Below, in pieces: positions 1-8,889 of a stretch of DNA of 64,000 nt. Both the position numbers and the translations under genes were made by a program. Below the pieces are notes generated by a model. That model saw only the letters and a list, made by a program, of their open reading frames with translations, was not told the origin of the DNA and ran no database searches. How positions within the stretch are numbered: the first letter of the stretch is position 1; each line of letters begins with the position of its first letter. The stretch is from Acidisarcina polymorpha (lineage in GTDB: Bacteria > Acidobacteriota > Terriglobia > Terriglobales > Acidobacteriaceae): the NCBI RefSeq assembly GCF_003330725.1, contig NZ_CP030840.1, forward strand, positions 1,178,001-1,242,000, given 5' to 3'.

Positions 1-2
1 GC

Positions 3-539
3 GCTTATCTCGCCGGATTGGCCGGATACGCGATTGTAGTGGCATTATCCTCGAAGGCCCTTCGATCCGAATCAATCCTCGATGCCTCGGTGTCGCCAAA
101 GGTCCTCTCCCTTACCAGTTGGAAATTTCTGGCTGGCGCATCCGTGATCGCGTTTAACGTTATCGCACTCGCCGCGGTGACTTTGCAGATCAACCTTTAC
201 TGGAAGCCAGAGTTGCGCTCGCTCCACCAGAGCGTACATTCCATACATCAGGCAGCCTATGTGGATTTCACCTATAGCGCATGGTTCATGTTCTACGGGG
301 CGGTGTTGATGGCCGCTGGCTTTCTACGACGCAGCGCCTTCTTACGCTGGCAAGCCCTGGTGCTGCTTATTTTCAGTATTGGAAAGGTCTTCCTGGTCGA
401 TACGAGCCATCTCAACGAGGGGTACCGGATCTTGAGCTACCTGGGCCTCGGGGTGCTGCTGCTTGCCGTAAGTTTCGTCTACCAGCGCGATCTGCTGGCT
501 CTACGCGGGGATGGAAGCTTACAAAAATCCCATATGTAG
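3..539 (+). CDS. DUF2339 family membrane protein, C-terminal part
   Basis: The frame is open to the left edge, so only the last ~178 residues are present. Several hydrophobic segments of membrane-helix length are visible. The C-terminus carries a stretch around KVFLVD and YRILSYLGLG that is typical of the end of DUF2339 proteins, large polytopic membrane proteins of unknown function. A TTG at 18 is an internal leucine codon and not a start, because the reading frame continues upstream of it without a stop. The gene faces ftsK convergently, with about 50 bases between the two stops. The family assignment rests on recognition of the C-terminal pattern only. Confidence 0.7.
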   Translation, partial: AYLAGLAGYAIVVALSSKALRSESILDASVSPKVLSLTSWKFLAGASVIAFNVIALAAVTLQINLYWKPELRSLHQSVHSIHQAAYVDFTYSAWFMFYGAVLMAAGFLRRSAFLRWQALVLLIFSIGKVFLVDTSHLNEGYRILSYLGLGVLLLAVSFVYQRDLLALRGDGSLQKSHM

Positions 540-591
540 ACTTTTCCCCGCGGAGCGGTTGCGGTTTCATCTTGCGCCGTCCCGTTGAGAC

Positions 592-3147
592 TTAGCGCAT
601 GGCTGCTTCGACTTGGCTCAGCCAATCTGGCGGTTTCAGAATTTCGCGCGGCTTCGAACCATCGGCTGGACCGACAATCCCATCCCGCTCCATCATGTCG
701 ATCAAGTGAGCAGCCCGCCCGTAGCCAATTCGTAACCGCCGCTGTAGCAGACTGGTCGAGGCCTTGCCGAATTCCAAGACCAGGCGCACACCGTCTTCGT
801 AGAGTTCATCGTTGCCATCGGCATCCTCTCCGCCAGCTTCGAGGTCACGGCCTTTGTCGTCCTTCGGCGCTTCGAGGAAACTCTCTACGTACTCAGCCTG
901 GCCTTGATTCTTCCAGAATTCGACCACCGCGGCAGTCTCTTTCTCGGTAACGAACGGGGCATGGACGCGCTGCACCCGCGAGGTTCCCGGAGGAAGAAAG
1001 AGCATGTCGCCGCGCCCCAACAGCGCTTCGGCGCCGTTCGAATCGAGGATCGTCCGCGAATCGACCTTGGTCGCCAAACGGAAGGACATGCGTGTGGGGA
1101 CGTTGGCCTTGATGAGTCCGGTAATCACATCCACGGATGGCCGCTGGGTGGCGAGGATCAGGTGAATGCCGACAGCGCGGGCCATCTGCGCGAGCCGGGT
1201 AATCGCCTCTTCGACATTTGCTTTGTCGAGCATCATCAGGTCGGCGAGTTCGTCGATGATGATGATGATGTAAGGAAGTGGTTCCTGCTCATCGGTATCT
1301 TCAAAGAGGCTCGGGGTTCCATTCTCAAAGAGCCGGTTGTATTGATCGATATTGCGGACGCTGCGCGAGGCAAGCAGCTTCAGCCGCCGCTCCATCTCGC
1401 GGACTGCATTCTTCAACGCATTGGCGGCCAGCTTCGGCTCGGTGATGATCGGGGTGAAGAGGTGGGGAATCCCTTCATACATTCCCAATTCCACTCGCTT
1501 CGGATCGACCAGAATCATGCGCACTTGTTCTGGAGTCGCCTTGTAAAGGATCGACATGATCATCGCGTTGATGGCCACCGACTTGCCACTGCCGGTCGAG
1601 CCGGCAATCAAGACGTGGGGCATCGTTGCCAGATCCGCGACCACAATGCGGCCATTGATGTCCTTGCCCATGGCGAGAGCGAGCTTCGATTTGGTATGCA
1701 GAAAGACTTCTGATTCGATCACGTCCCGCAGCCAGATGGTCTCCCGCTCCTGGTTTGGCACCTGGATGCCGACCGTGCTCTTGCCTGCCATGCGCTCGAT
1801 CAGAATGCTCTCGGCACGCATCGCGAGACAAAGATCTTCGGCCAGGCCGGTAACCCGGCTGTATTTGACTCCGGCTTCGGGGCGAAACTCAAACGTGGTC
1901 ACGACCGGTCCGGGATTGATCTGGACGACCTGCCCGCGCACATCGAATTCGCCGCACTTCTCGACCAGAACTTGCGCCTCCGTGCGCAACACGTCTTCGC
2001 GAACCACCTGCGACTCGTCGCTGCGGTGCAGGAGAGTACTTGGCGGCAGCTTGAAGCCGCTGACCGATTTCGGGGTCACTGTCACCGTGCGGGACTCGGC
2101 GTCGGCTCGTCCGCCAACTGCGATGTTGCGGGCTTCAAACCTCGGTTCGAGCCTTGGTGCAGGTGGGGGAGCAGCCGGGGCCGGAGGCGCTTCTACTCGC
2201 CGCGGCACGATGAGCTGCGGGCGCACCGGAGCGAGAGGTTCTGGCTCCGGGTCGAAGTCATCAACTGACGGTGGCGGCATCTCGTTCCATGCCTCGGCAA
2301 CCGGAGGCGGTTCAACATACATCTCTGCAAACCCTGCTTGGCGTGTGCCTGGCATTGGCTCCGCGGGTTCGACGATGCGAGCCGGAAGCGCCTCGGACGC
2401 TCGCTGCTCCTTTGGCGAAATCTTCCCGGCCTTAGCTGCCGACTTTTCCGCCCTGGCCATCTGCTTGGCGCGGATCGCGTCGGCCTTCACTGCCTCACGT
2501 AGTTCCCGCTTGCGTCCCCGCGCCACCTTCCAATTCGCCCAACGATCTCGCCATGCCTGCACAAAGGCGAGGCGTACGGCCAGCCATTCCCTGGCGGTGT
2601 TGAAGCTGAAGGTGGTGGAGAGATAGAGCGCAGCGGCAACCATGGCGAGGGCCACGATGCACGCGCCGGGAAAATTCAGGTACTTCACCAAGAGGTCGGC
2701 AACCAGGCGTCCGGTGAGACCCTCTATAGGCAGACCGTGCATCCAGTGCAAGTGGCCAGAGATGCGCGCCGCGCTGATTAATCCGAAGATCGCGGGACCG
2801 AAGACCAGGATCAGGCCAGCGCCGACCAATTTGGCGATCGGAGATCCAGCCGGCCGCGAGCGGACCCACGAGAGACCGAGCATCCCTAACAGAACAGGAA
2901 ACCAGAGGGCGGTGACGCCCTCTACCTGCAGCAGCAAGTCGCTGATCGTGGCTCCAACGATGCCGGCCCAGTTTTGGGCTGCATGCGCCCCGGCCGCGCC
3001 GGAGGCCGTGTTCAACGAGGGATCAGTCGGTGTATAGGAAAGGGTCGCGAGAAGAAGGAGGCCAGCAGCAACCAGCAACAGCAAGCCTAAAAGCTCGTTG
3101 AGCCGACGATTGCGAGTAGGGGCGACAACGAATCTAAGGGTCTTCAT
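592..3147 (-). CDS. ftsK: DNA translocase FtsK/SpoIIIE
   Basis: Membrane-anchored ATP-driven DNA pump that clears and aligns chromosome termini at the division septum. The protein is 851 residues from the ATG at 3147. Several hydrophobic segments fill roughly residues 15-190, followed by a Pro/Ala/Glu-rich linker, an FtsK alpha/beta motor domain with Walker A GSTGSGKS at about residues 515-523 and Walker B IIIIDELADL, and a C-terminal winged-helix gamma domain (STSLLQRRLRIGYGRAA) that in this family reads KOPS-type polar sequences. The frame extends to a TTG at 3201, but that extension (Cys/Trp/Arg-rich) has no family character, so the internal ATG is preferred. It is transcribed alone between convergent DUF2339 and upstream uppP. 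Confidence 0.95.
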   Translation of the reverse strand: MKTLRFVVAPTRNRRLNELLGLLLLVAAGLLLLATLSYTPTDPSLNTASGAAGAHAAQNWAGIVGATISDLLLQVEGVTALWFPVLLGMLGLSWVRSRPAGSPIAKLVGAGLILVFGPAIFGLISAARISGHLHWMHGLPIEGLTGRLVADLLVKYLNFPGACIVALAMVAAALYLSTTFSFNTAREWLAVRLAFVQAWRDRWANWKVARGRKRELREAVKADAIRAKQMARAEKSAAKAGKISPKEQRASEALPARIVEPAEPMPGTRQAGFAEMYVEPPPVAEAWNEMPPPSVDDFDPEPEPLAPVRPQLIVPRRVEAPPAPAAPPPAPRLEPRFEARNIAVGGRADAESRTVTVTPKSVSGFKLPPSTLLHRSDESQVVREDVLRTEAQVLVEKCGEFDVRGQVVQINPGPVVTTFEFRPEAGVKYSRVTGLAEDLCLAMRAESILIERMAGKSTVGIQVPNQERETIWLRDVIESEVFLHTKSKLALAMGKDINGRIVVADLATMPHVLIAGSTGSGKSVAINAMIMSILYKATPEQVRMILVDPKRVELGMYEGIPHLFTPIITEPKLAANALKNAVREMERRLKLLASRSVRNIDQYNRLFENGTPSLFEDTDEQEPLPYIIIIIDELADLMMLDKANVEEAITRLAQMARAVGIHLILATQRPSVDVITGLIKANVPTRMSFRLATKVDSRTILDSNGAEALLGRGDMLFLPPGTSRVQRVHAPFVTEKETAAVVEFWKNQGQAEYVESFLEAPKDDKGRDLEAGGEDADGNDELYEDGVRLVLEFGKASTSLLQRRLRIGYGRAAHLIDMMERDGIVGPADGSKPREILKPPDWLSQVEAAMR

Positions 3148-3314
3148 GGGAGACGCAACGACACGCTTACCGCAATGCCAGCAGCAGCCAGCGCGGCCCA
3201 ACGCATCCCGAACCTCCAGAGCAACTTCATTATTTCAGAACCGAAGCGAGTCTAGACGAGGGTTTCGAGATTTGTGGGGCCGGGGAACCGACTTCCAAAC
3301 TCCAGGGGAGGCGC

Positions 3315-4190
3315 TTATCCGCCAACTAAATCTGCTCCAAAGACCAGCAGAATGATTCCCAGGATGATCCGATAGATCGCAAACGGCACAAAGCCGTGCT
3401 TGCGCACCCAGATCAGAAACCATTCGACCACCCCTAATGCAACGATGAACGAAACGATGAGGCCGATGACAAGGATGATCCAGCCATGAGTCGTGATCAC
3501 CAGGGGGGCAATGGCGGGTTCACCGGCGATTTGTTTTGGATGAAGAGACTTCAGCAGGTCATAGCCGGTGGCCGCTACCATCACCGGAATGGATACCAGA
3601 AAGCTGAACTCGAGTGACGCACCGCGAGTGAGGCCGGCAAGCTGGCCGCTGCTGATCGTCGACATGGAGCGGGACGTGCCGGGAAAGACTGCGGAGAGAA
3701 CCTGGAAGGCGCCGATCCAGACCGCCTGCCATACGGACATCTGTTCGACGTCCTTCGTCGGAGACTCGCGTCGAGCGCTCCACCAATCGATGGCCCACAT
3801 GGCGACACCGCCTATCAGGAGCGCCCAGGCGATGACAGTGATACTTTCCAGGTGCTTGCCTATGGTTTTTGCCAGCAGGAATGAAGGGATAGCGGTCACC
3901 AGGAAGGCGATGGCAGTCAGCGAAATGGGATGGTTCCAGATTGTCCGGTCGCCGGTCTCGCCTTTAGGAAAGGTGCGGAAGAAATCAATAATCCGTCCTG
4001 TGAACAGCGACAAGAGCGCCAAGATCGCGCCTAATTGAATGACCACCGTATACATCTTCCAGTATGGATCGGCCAGGTCCAGATGCAGTAAAGCTTCGGC
4101 GATGCGGAGATGGGCTGTAGAACTGACGGGCAGAAATTCGGTTAAGCCTTCTACAGTGCCGAGCAAAACCGAAATCGGATAATCGTTCAA
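3315..4190 (-). CDS. uppP: Undecaprenyl-diphosphatase UppP (BacA)
   Basis: Integral membrane enzyme that dephosphorylates undecaprenyl diphosphate to recycle the lipid carrier for peptidoglycan and other surface polymers. At 291 residues it has the usual family length. The two signature motifs are present: EGLTEFLPVSSTAHL near the N-terminus (residues ~14-28) and FPGTSRS around residue 169, which together form the active site in UppP. Seven to eight hydrophobic segments are visible. It lies in the same direction as ftsK, about 170 bases upstream of it, and close behind the SH3/TPR-like protein gene (stop at 4228), so co-transcription with the latter is possible. Confidence 0.95.
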   Translation of the reverse strand: MNDYPISVLLGTVEGLTEFLPVSSTAHLRIAEALLHLDLADPYWKMYTVVIQLGAILALLSLFTGRIIDFFRTFPKGETGDRTIWNHPISLTAIAFLVTAIPSFLLAKTIGKHLESITVIAWALLIGGVAMWAIDWWSARRESPTKDVEQMSVWQAVWIGAFQVLSAVFPGTSRSMSTISSGQLAGLTRGASLEFSFLVSIPVMVAATGYDLLKSLHPKQIAGEPAIAPLVITTHGWIILVIGLIVSFIVALGVVEWFLIWVRKHGFVPFAIYRIILGIILLVFGADLVGG

Positions 4191-4227
4191 GAAGCCTCCG
4201 GAGGTTCCCTGGTCTCACGTCGCTGCG

Positions 4228-5235
4228 TCATTCGCGGTCGACGCCGTAAATGGGAATACCCTGCTCCAATTTGTATACCAGACCCGCTGCCCGCGGAACG
4301 TAATCCGTCTGCGGGTACTTGGTCTGCAACCGGGCTGCTAAGTCCTTCGCATGGACGCGCGCGCCGTCGGCTTTTTTATCCTCGTTGTCGGCGGAATACA
4401 TATCGGCGGCAGCGGCTTGCCGCCAAGCAGCCTTGTAGAGGGCCTCAGCAGCCTTGGGACTCTCCGGATGGTCATCGGCATATTTGATGTAGAGCTCCGA
4501 CTCCTTCTCCGGGCATTTCTCAGAGCCTTGCCAGTCGCCACATATCTTGTTGTCGATGAGGTCGTAGGCTGCGAAGTCGGCCCACTTCGTTCCCGGATAT
4601 TTTTTGATGATCTTTTTCATCTCATCTTCATCGAGTTGCTGGCGAAGGTAATTTTCCTTTTCGTGAGCGGAGGGTCTCGAGAAGGCGTCCTCCTTTTCCA
4701 ACTGCCAACGAATATCGGCCGAGCGCCAATCAGCCTCCGCCGCATACTTTGACTGTGGAAAAAGCTCGGCCATTCTCCGGTAGAGCAGCCGCGCGTCCTG
4801 CGCCGCGCGTTTGGGCGCATGGGCCTCACTGGCCAGCTCTTCCGTATTCGCGGCGATACCAAACAGCACCGCATCGCCGTTTGGAGTGTCGGCGGCGATG
4901 ACGCCCTTACTGGTTGTCCAGCCGGAGATCGGCGGCGGCGCCGCTTCGGCCCCGAAGACGGGAGCATCCTGGGCGTGCGATTCCTCAACATCGGTGTTCG
5001 CAAAGACCCGCAGCCATTGGCCGTTGCGCTCAACGATTACCATTTCGCGCCCCGGTGTAATTGTGGCCAATTTCTCTGAGGTGCTGTCCGCGGAAACGAA
5101 CAGCAGCGTCTCGCGGATGGCTGTCGCCAGGGTTCCTGCCGGAAGTGGCGGAGGTTTTTTCTCGCTCCACGACGGACTGGTGATTGCAATCATGGCGCAA
5201 AGGGTGGCTGCTGAGAATAAAGATCGGTTCTTCAT
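4228..5235 (-). CDS. Exported protein with SH3-like domain and TPR-like helical region
   Basis: A 335-residue protein with an N-terminal signal peptide (hydrophobic residues ~8-22, cleavage likely after SPSWS). It is followed by an SH3-like (bacterial SH3) segment at about residues 35-85 (RETLLFVSADSTSEKLATI then QWLRVF) and then helical repeats resembling the TPR-like units of BamD/YbgF-type periplasmic proteins (LLYRRMAELFPQSKYAAEA; ELYIKYADDHPESPKAAEAL). This suggests a periplasmic or envelope-associated scaffold, but no precise function can be assigned. The start could be a GTG at 5238 or the ATG at 5235; the ATG is chosen. Confidence 0.65.
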   Translation of the reverse strand: MKNRSLFSAATLCAMIAITSPSWSEKKPPPLPAGTLATAIRETLLFVSADSTSEKLATITPGREMVIVERNGQWLRVFANTDVEESHAQDAPVFGAEAAPPPISGWTTSKGVIAADTPNGDAVLFGIAANTEELASEAHAPKRAAQDARLLYRRMAELFPQSKYAAEADWRSADIRWQLEKEDAFSRPSAHEKENYLRQQLDEDEMKKIIKKYPGTKWADFAAYDLIDNKICGDWQGSEKCPEKESELYIKYADDHPESPKAAEALYKAAWRQAAAADMYSADNEDKKADGARVHAKDLAARLQTKYPQTDYVPRAAGLVYKLEQGIPIYGVDRE

Positions 5236-5325
5236 CACGCTCTTGAGACGATCAAGGAATGCCGTACGTTTCTAGCGCCGCACAGCAGGCCGACTCGGTG
5301 ACGAGCGTGACATACAATCAGAATC

Positions 5326-5640
5326 ATGTCCACTGCGGTACGAATCTCGATCGGTGAATACCTGCAGACGAACTATCGTCCGGATCGCGAGTATATCGAT
5401 GGCGAGTTCAGGAAGCGCCCGACGACAGCTACTCCGACACTCAGGAACGCGCAGAGGACTACTTCCGCTTGGGTGTATCCACAGTGTGGATCGTAGATCC
5501 CAGGACCCGTACTGGGCGGAAGCGCGATAGCCGGGCCTGGATATCTTCGCGGAAGCTTGAGGTCGCGAACAGCCCCATCCATGTCGATTTGGCGGAAATC
5601 TTCGCCTGCTTGGAGCAGAGCCAGAAGTTAGGGCAAACTG
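5326..5640 (+). pseudogene. Decayed Uma2 family endonuclease-like gene
   Basis: From the ATG at 5326 the frame reads MSTAVRISIGEYL ... DREYIDGEF, which matches the N-terminus of Uma2 (DUF820) proteins. The family C-terminus (DDSYSDTQERAEDYFRLGV, STVWIVDP, then IHVDLAEIFA) is found directly afterwards in another frame from about 5403. The ~90-100 central residues usual for the family, which hold the PD-(D/E)XK-type catalytic core, are absent. The N-terminal frame stops at about 5493. An internal deletion with loss of frame explains the arrangement. The remnant sits between the SH3/TPR-like protein and RNase J and has no sign of function. Confidence 0.75.
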
Positions 5641-5647
5641 AGGGAAC

Positions 5648-7309
5648 TCAGATCTCCAGAATCACCGGCATAATTAAAGGCCGCCTGCTGGTGTTCTTCT
5701 GGATGAATCGTTTCAGATCGACGCGAACCTTTTCCTTGATGACGCCGTAGTCCGCCTTCTCTTCGGAGCTCGACCCTTCGAGAGTCTTTGAGACAATCTG
5801 CCGGGCGTTTTCGATAAGCCCTGCGTCGACGGCAGCGAAGCCTCGAGTCACCACCTCGGGCTGGCTCTCGACCTTCCCGCTCAACTTGTTGATGGTGATG
5901 ATCGGCAGCACAATCCCGTCTTCGCTGATATGCCGGCGATCGCGGATCACGATGTCCTCGACGACATCGACGTTGGATCCGGAGTCGATGCAGACACGGC
6001 CAGCCGTAACTTTGCCGTTTTTGCGTGCTTCTTTGGGCGTGATTTCGAGAACATCGCCATCTTCAATCAGAATGGCCTGTCCGATCACCCCGGTCTCGAC
6101 GGCCACCTGCGCATGCTTCTTCAAGTGGCGATAATCCCCATGGACAGGAATGAAGAATTTGGGCCGCAGCAGGTTAATCAGCAGCCGCTGCTCCTCCTGG
6201 CTGGCGTGCCCGCTTACATGGATCAGCCCCGAAGCGCCGTCATCAAAGATCACATTGGCATCACGGCGGCATAAGTGGTCGATGACTCGATAAATACTTT
6301 TCTCGTTGCCGGGAATCACCCGCGAACTCAACACCACGGTGTCACCGGAGACGATGCGGGCGTGTTTGTGATTGTCGACGGCTGCGCGAGAGAGCGCACT
6401 CATCGGTTCGCCCTGGGTGCCGCTGATCAGGATCAGCACGTTTTCAGGCGCGTAATCATTGATCTGGCCGGGATTGATCATCAGACCCGGCGGTATATCC
6501 AGGTAGCCGAGGTCCTGCGCTATCTCGGAGGATTCAACGATCGATCGCCCGACGACGGCGACCTTGCGGTGGTGCGTCTGGGCCAGATCGAGGGCGATGC
6601 GAATGCGGTAAATTGAGGACGAAAAACAGCTAAAAAAGAGCTTTTTCTTCGTCCTGGAGAAGACTTCATCGAGTCGCGGCTTCACTGCCCATTCGCTCGG
6701 GGTGTACCCGGGACGATCGACATTGGTCGAGTCCTGAAGCAACGCCAGAACGCCACGTTTGCCATATTCGGCAAAGGTATGAAGGTCGAAGGCCTTGCCA
6801 TCTGGCGGGGAAAGATCAATCTTGAAATCGCCGGTGTGGACGATGACCCCGACCGGGGTCTCGATTGCCAATGCCACGCAATCGACGAGGCTGTGAGTGA
6901 CGCGGATCGGCTCTATGGTAAACGGGCCGATGGTGAACTTGGATTTCGGCGCGATCTCGATGAGCTCGGTGCTGTCCAGAAGCTTGTGTTCTTCGAGCTT
7001 GCCTTCGACATAGGCGAGAGTGAATTCGGTGCCGTAGACCGGCACGTTCAGTTCAGAGAGGATCCACGGAAGGCCGCCGATGTGGTCTTCATGGCCGTGG
7101 GTGAGGATGATTCCGCGGACGCACTGGCGGTTTTCCACCAGATAGGTGATGTCAGGGACGACGATGTCCACGCCGAGCAGCTCGGATTCCGGGAACATCA
7201 ATCCCGCGTCAATCACGATAATGTCGTCCTGCCAACGAATTGCAAGGCAGTTCATGCCAAATTCGCCCAGGCCGCCGAGCGGAATAATCTTAAGTTTATT
7301 TTCTGTCAT
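5648..7309 (-). CDS. rnj: Ribonuclease J
   Basis: Metallo-beta-lactamase/beta-CASP ribonuclease involved in mRNA decay and rRNA maturation (endonuclease and 5'-3' exonuclease activities in the family). The 553-residue length is typical. The zinc motif HGHEDHIGG is at residues 71-79, with further metal ligands HTGDFKID and a beta-CASP domain (VVGRS, then VHVSGHAS). The C-terminal RNase J-specific domain (GVIKEKVRVDLKRFIQK) is present. The ATG at 7309 precedes MTENKLKIIPLGGLGEFG, a classic RNase J start. It stands alone, downstream of dapD in the same direction with about 110 bases between them. Confidence 0.95.
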   Translation of the reverse strand: MTENKLKIIPLGGLGEFGMNCLAIRWQDDIIVIDAGLMFPESELLGVDIVVPDITYLVENRQCVRGIILTHGHEDHIGGLPWILSELNVPVYGTEFTLAYVEGKLEEHKLLDSTELIEIAPKSKFTIGPFTIEPIRVTHSLVDCVALAIETPVGVIVHTGDFKIDLSPPDGKAFDLHTFAEYGKRGVLALLQDSTNVDRPGYTPSEWAVKPRLDEVFSRTKKKLFFSCFSSSIYRIRIALDLAQTHHRKVAVVGRSIVESSEIAQDLGYLDIPPGLMINPGQINDYAPENVLILISGTQGEPMSALSRAAVDNHKHARIVSGDTVVLSSRVIPGNEKSIYRVIDHLCRRDANVIFDDGASGLIHVSGHASQEEQRLLINLLRPKFFIPVHGDYRHLKKHAQVAVETGVIGQAILIEDGDVLEITPKEARKNGKVTAGRVCIDSGSNVDVVEDIVIRDRRHISEDGIVLPIITINKLSGKVESQPEVVTRGFAAVDAGLIENARQIVSKTLEGSSSEEKADYGVIKEKVRVDLKRFIQKNTSRRPLIMPVILEI

Positions 7310-7422
7310 CGAATCTTCGATCCTAGCACAGCCGGGCGGGGTTCACTTGCTGCCCGGAGGGGACACTGGCTCCGATCAAAGTGCTTGTCCAGAAAGAGAA
7401 CGCTTTTTCAGGCTCGCCGGAT

Positions 7423-8277
7423 TCAGCGCAGCAAGTCTTCAAGAGCCGAACTCAGCTCGGTCTTCTGATCCCGGTATTTCACGATGACGGGAGTATAGAG
7501 GGAGACGCCCCAATCGAGTCCTTTGCCATGAGTTACGGCTCGCGAACCCGGCACCACGACGGCGCCTTCGGGAATGACCAGTGGCCAGTCTCCTTCGGCC
7601 CGCAGGACCTCGCCGCGGACGAGATCGTAGACCGGCGTTCCCCGGGTGAGAATCGTCCCGGCAGCGAGCACCGCGCGGCGGCGCACCAGGGTCCCCTCGT
7701 AGATGCCGCAGTTGCCGCCGACCAGCACATCCTCCTCAATGATGACCGGAGCGGCATTGATAGGTTCGAGAACACCTCCGACCTGTGCAGCGGCGCTCAG
7801 GTGAACTCGTTTGCCGATCTGGGCACAGGATCCGACCAGGGCATGGGAGTCGACCATGGTGCCCTCATCGACATAGGCGCCGGAGTTGACGAACATGGGC
7901 GGCATGCAGACGACCCCCGGGGAGACATAGGCGCCAGCTCTTACCGTCGAGCCTCCGGGAACAACGCGCACACCGTCCTCGGCGGCAAACCGGCGCGCCG
8001 GAAAGGTGTGCTTGTCCACAAAAGAGAGCGACTCGCAACCGGAGCCGACAAGCGCCCCCAGGCGAAAGCCCAACAGAATCCCCTGCTTGACCCAGCCATT
8101 GATTCGCCACCCGAGCGGCGCCTCGGCGTCCGGCTCGGCTGCCCGGACCAGGCCCTTCTCGAGAGCTTCGCGCAATGCCATGAAGGCGTCCATTGCGACC
8201 ACATCGCCGATCGCAGCGGGACCCAGGGCGAAATGGCGCTCAATCTCGGCTTTCAGAGAGAAGTCCTTCTCAGTCAT
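7423..8277 (-). CDS. dapD: 2,3,4,5-tetrahydropyridine-2,6-dicarboxylate N-succinyltransferase
   Basis: Succinylates tetrahydrodipicolinate in the succinylase branch of lysine/diaminopimelate synthesis. The 284-residue protein shows hexapeptide repeats of a left-handed beta helix (residues ~100-220, e.g. VRAGAYVSPGVVCMPPMFVN and GSCAQIGKRVHLSAAAQVGG) with the family motif VLEPINAAPVIIEEDVLVGG. dapA and dapB lie a few kb upstream in the same direction, supporting the pathway assignment. The divergent GNAT gene starts 60 bases away, so the two may share a promoter region. Confidence 0.95.
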   Translation of the reverse strand: MTEKDFSLKAEIERHFALGPAAIGDVVAMDAFMALREALEKGLVRAAEPDAEAPLGWRINGWVKQGILLGFRLGALVGSGCESLSFVDKHTFPARRFAAEDGVRVVPGGSTVRAGAYVSPGVVCMPPMFVNSGAYVDEGTMVDSHALVGSCAQIGKRVHLSAAAQVGGVLEPINAAPVIIEEDVLVGGNCGIYEGTLVRRRAVLAAGTILTRGTPVYDLVRGEVLRAEGDWPLVIPEGAVVVPGSRAVTHGKGLDWGVSLYTPVIVKYRDQKTELSSALEDLLR

Positions 8278-8336
8278 GCTTCCAAGATATCGCGTTCGGG
8301 ACGCCGTGGAAGCGCCTTGCTCTAAACTTAGGCTGC

Positions 8337-8870
8337 ATGGCCTCGTCCGTCACAGTTCGTGCCGTCTCAGCGATCGAGGACCTCGAGATTGCTCGCCTCT
8401 TGCTGCGGGAATACGCGGCTTATCTCAACCAATCTTTGGGCGAAGAGCACATCTGTCTCTCGAGCTATGAACAGGAACTGGTTGGCTTGCCGGGAGCTTA
8501 CGCCTCGCCGGCTGGTGTGATCCTGCTCGCCTTTCAAGATGACGAGCCGGCAGGCTGCGTCGCGTTGAAACCGCTCAAACCGGAGCGGGCAATCGAGCGG
8601 GAAGAGTCAGCATGCGAGATGAAACGGCTGTGGGTCCGCCCGCAGTTTCGTCGGTTGTCGATCGGGCTGGTGCTTGCGCAGGCGCTGATCCGCTATGCGC
8701 AGTCGCGGGGATATACGGCAATGTACCTGGATACCGTGCCGGCCGCGATGCGCTCGGCGAACCGGATGTATCAGGAACTGGGGTTCGTGCCGGTGGAGCG
8801 GTATACCACCAATCCTATTCTCGGAGCTCACCCGATGCTGCCGGTTGAGTTCTTTCGGCTGTCGCTTTAG
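8337..8870 (+). CDS. GNAT family N-acetyltransferase
   Basis: A 177-residue acetyl-CoA-dependent N-acyltransferase of unknown substrate. GNAT hallmarks are visible: a beta-strand with CVALKPL, the acetyl-CoA-binding region ranging from ACEMKRLWVRPQFRRLSIG to LAQALIRYAQSRGY, and a C-terminal AMYLDTVPAAMRSANRMYQELGF typical of small metabolite acetyltransferases. The frame extends upstream into dapD but the ATG at 8337 gives the normal domain length and is preferred. It is inserted in the opposite orientation between dapD and dapA; no functional link to lysine synthesis can be shown. Confidence 0.85.
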   Translation: MASSVTVRAVSAIEDLEIARLLLREYAAYLNQSLGEEHICLSSYEQELVGLPGAYASPAGVILLAFQDDEPAGCVALKPLKPERAIEREESACEMKRLWVRPQFRRLSIGLVLAQALIRYAQSRGYTAMYLDTVPAAMRSANRMYQELGFVPVERYTTNPILGAHPMLPVEFFRLSL

Positions 8871-8889
8871 CGGTCCGGTCGGACCTTCC

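Noticed and set aside
904-2626. Long plus-strand open frames of 269 and 356 codons
   Set aside because: They are antisense to ftsK, arise from the high GC content, and show no family motifs while ftsK is intact.
7381-8325. 314-codon plus-strand open frame
   Set aside because: Antisense to dapD with no recognisable domain.
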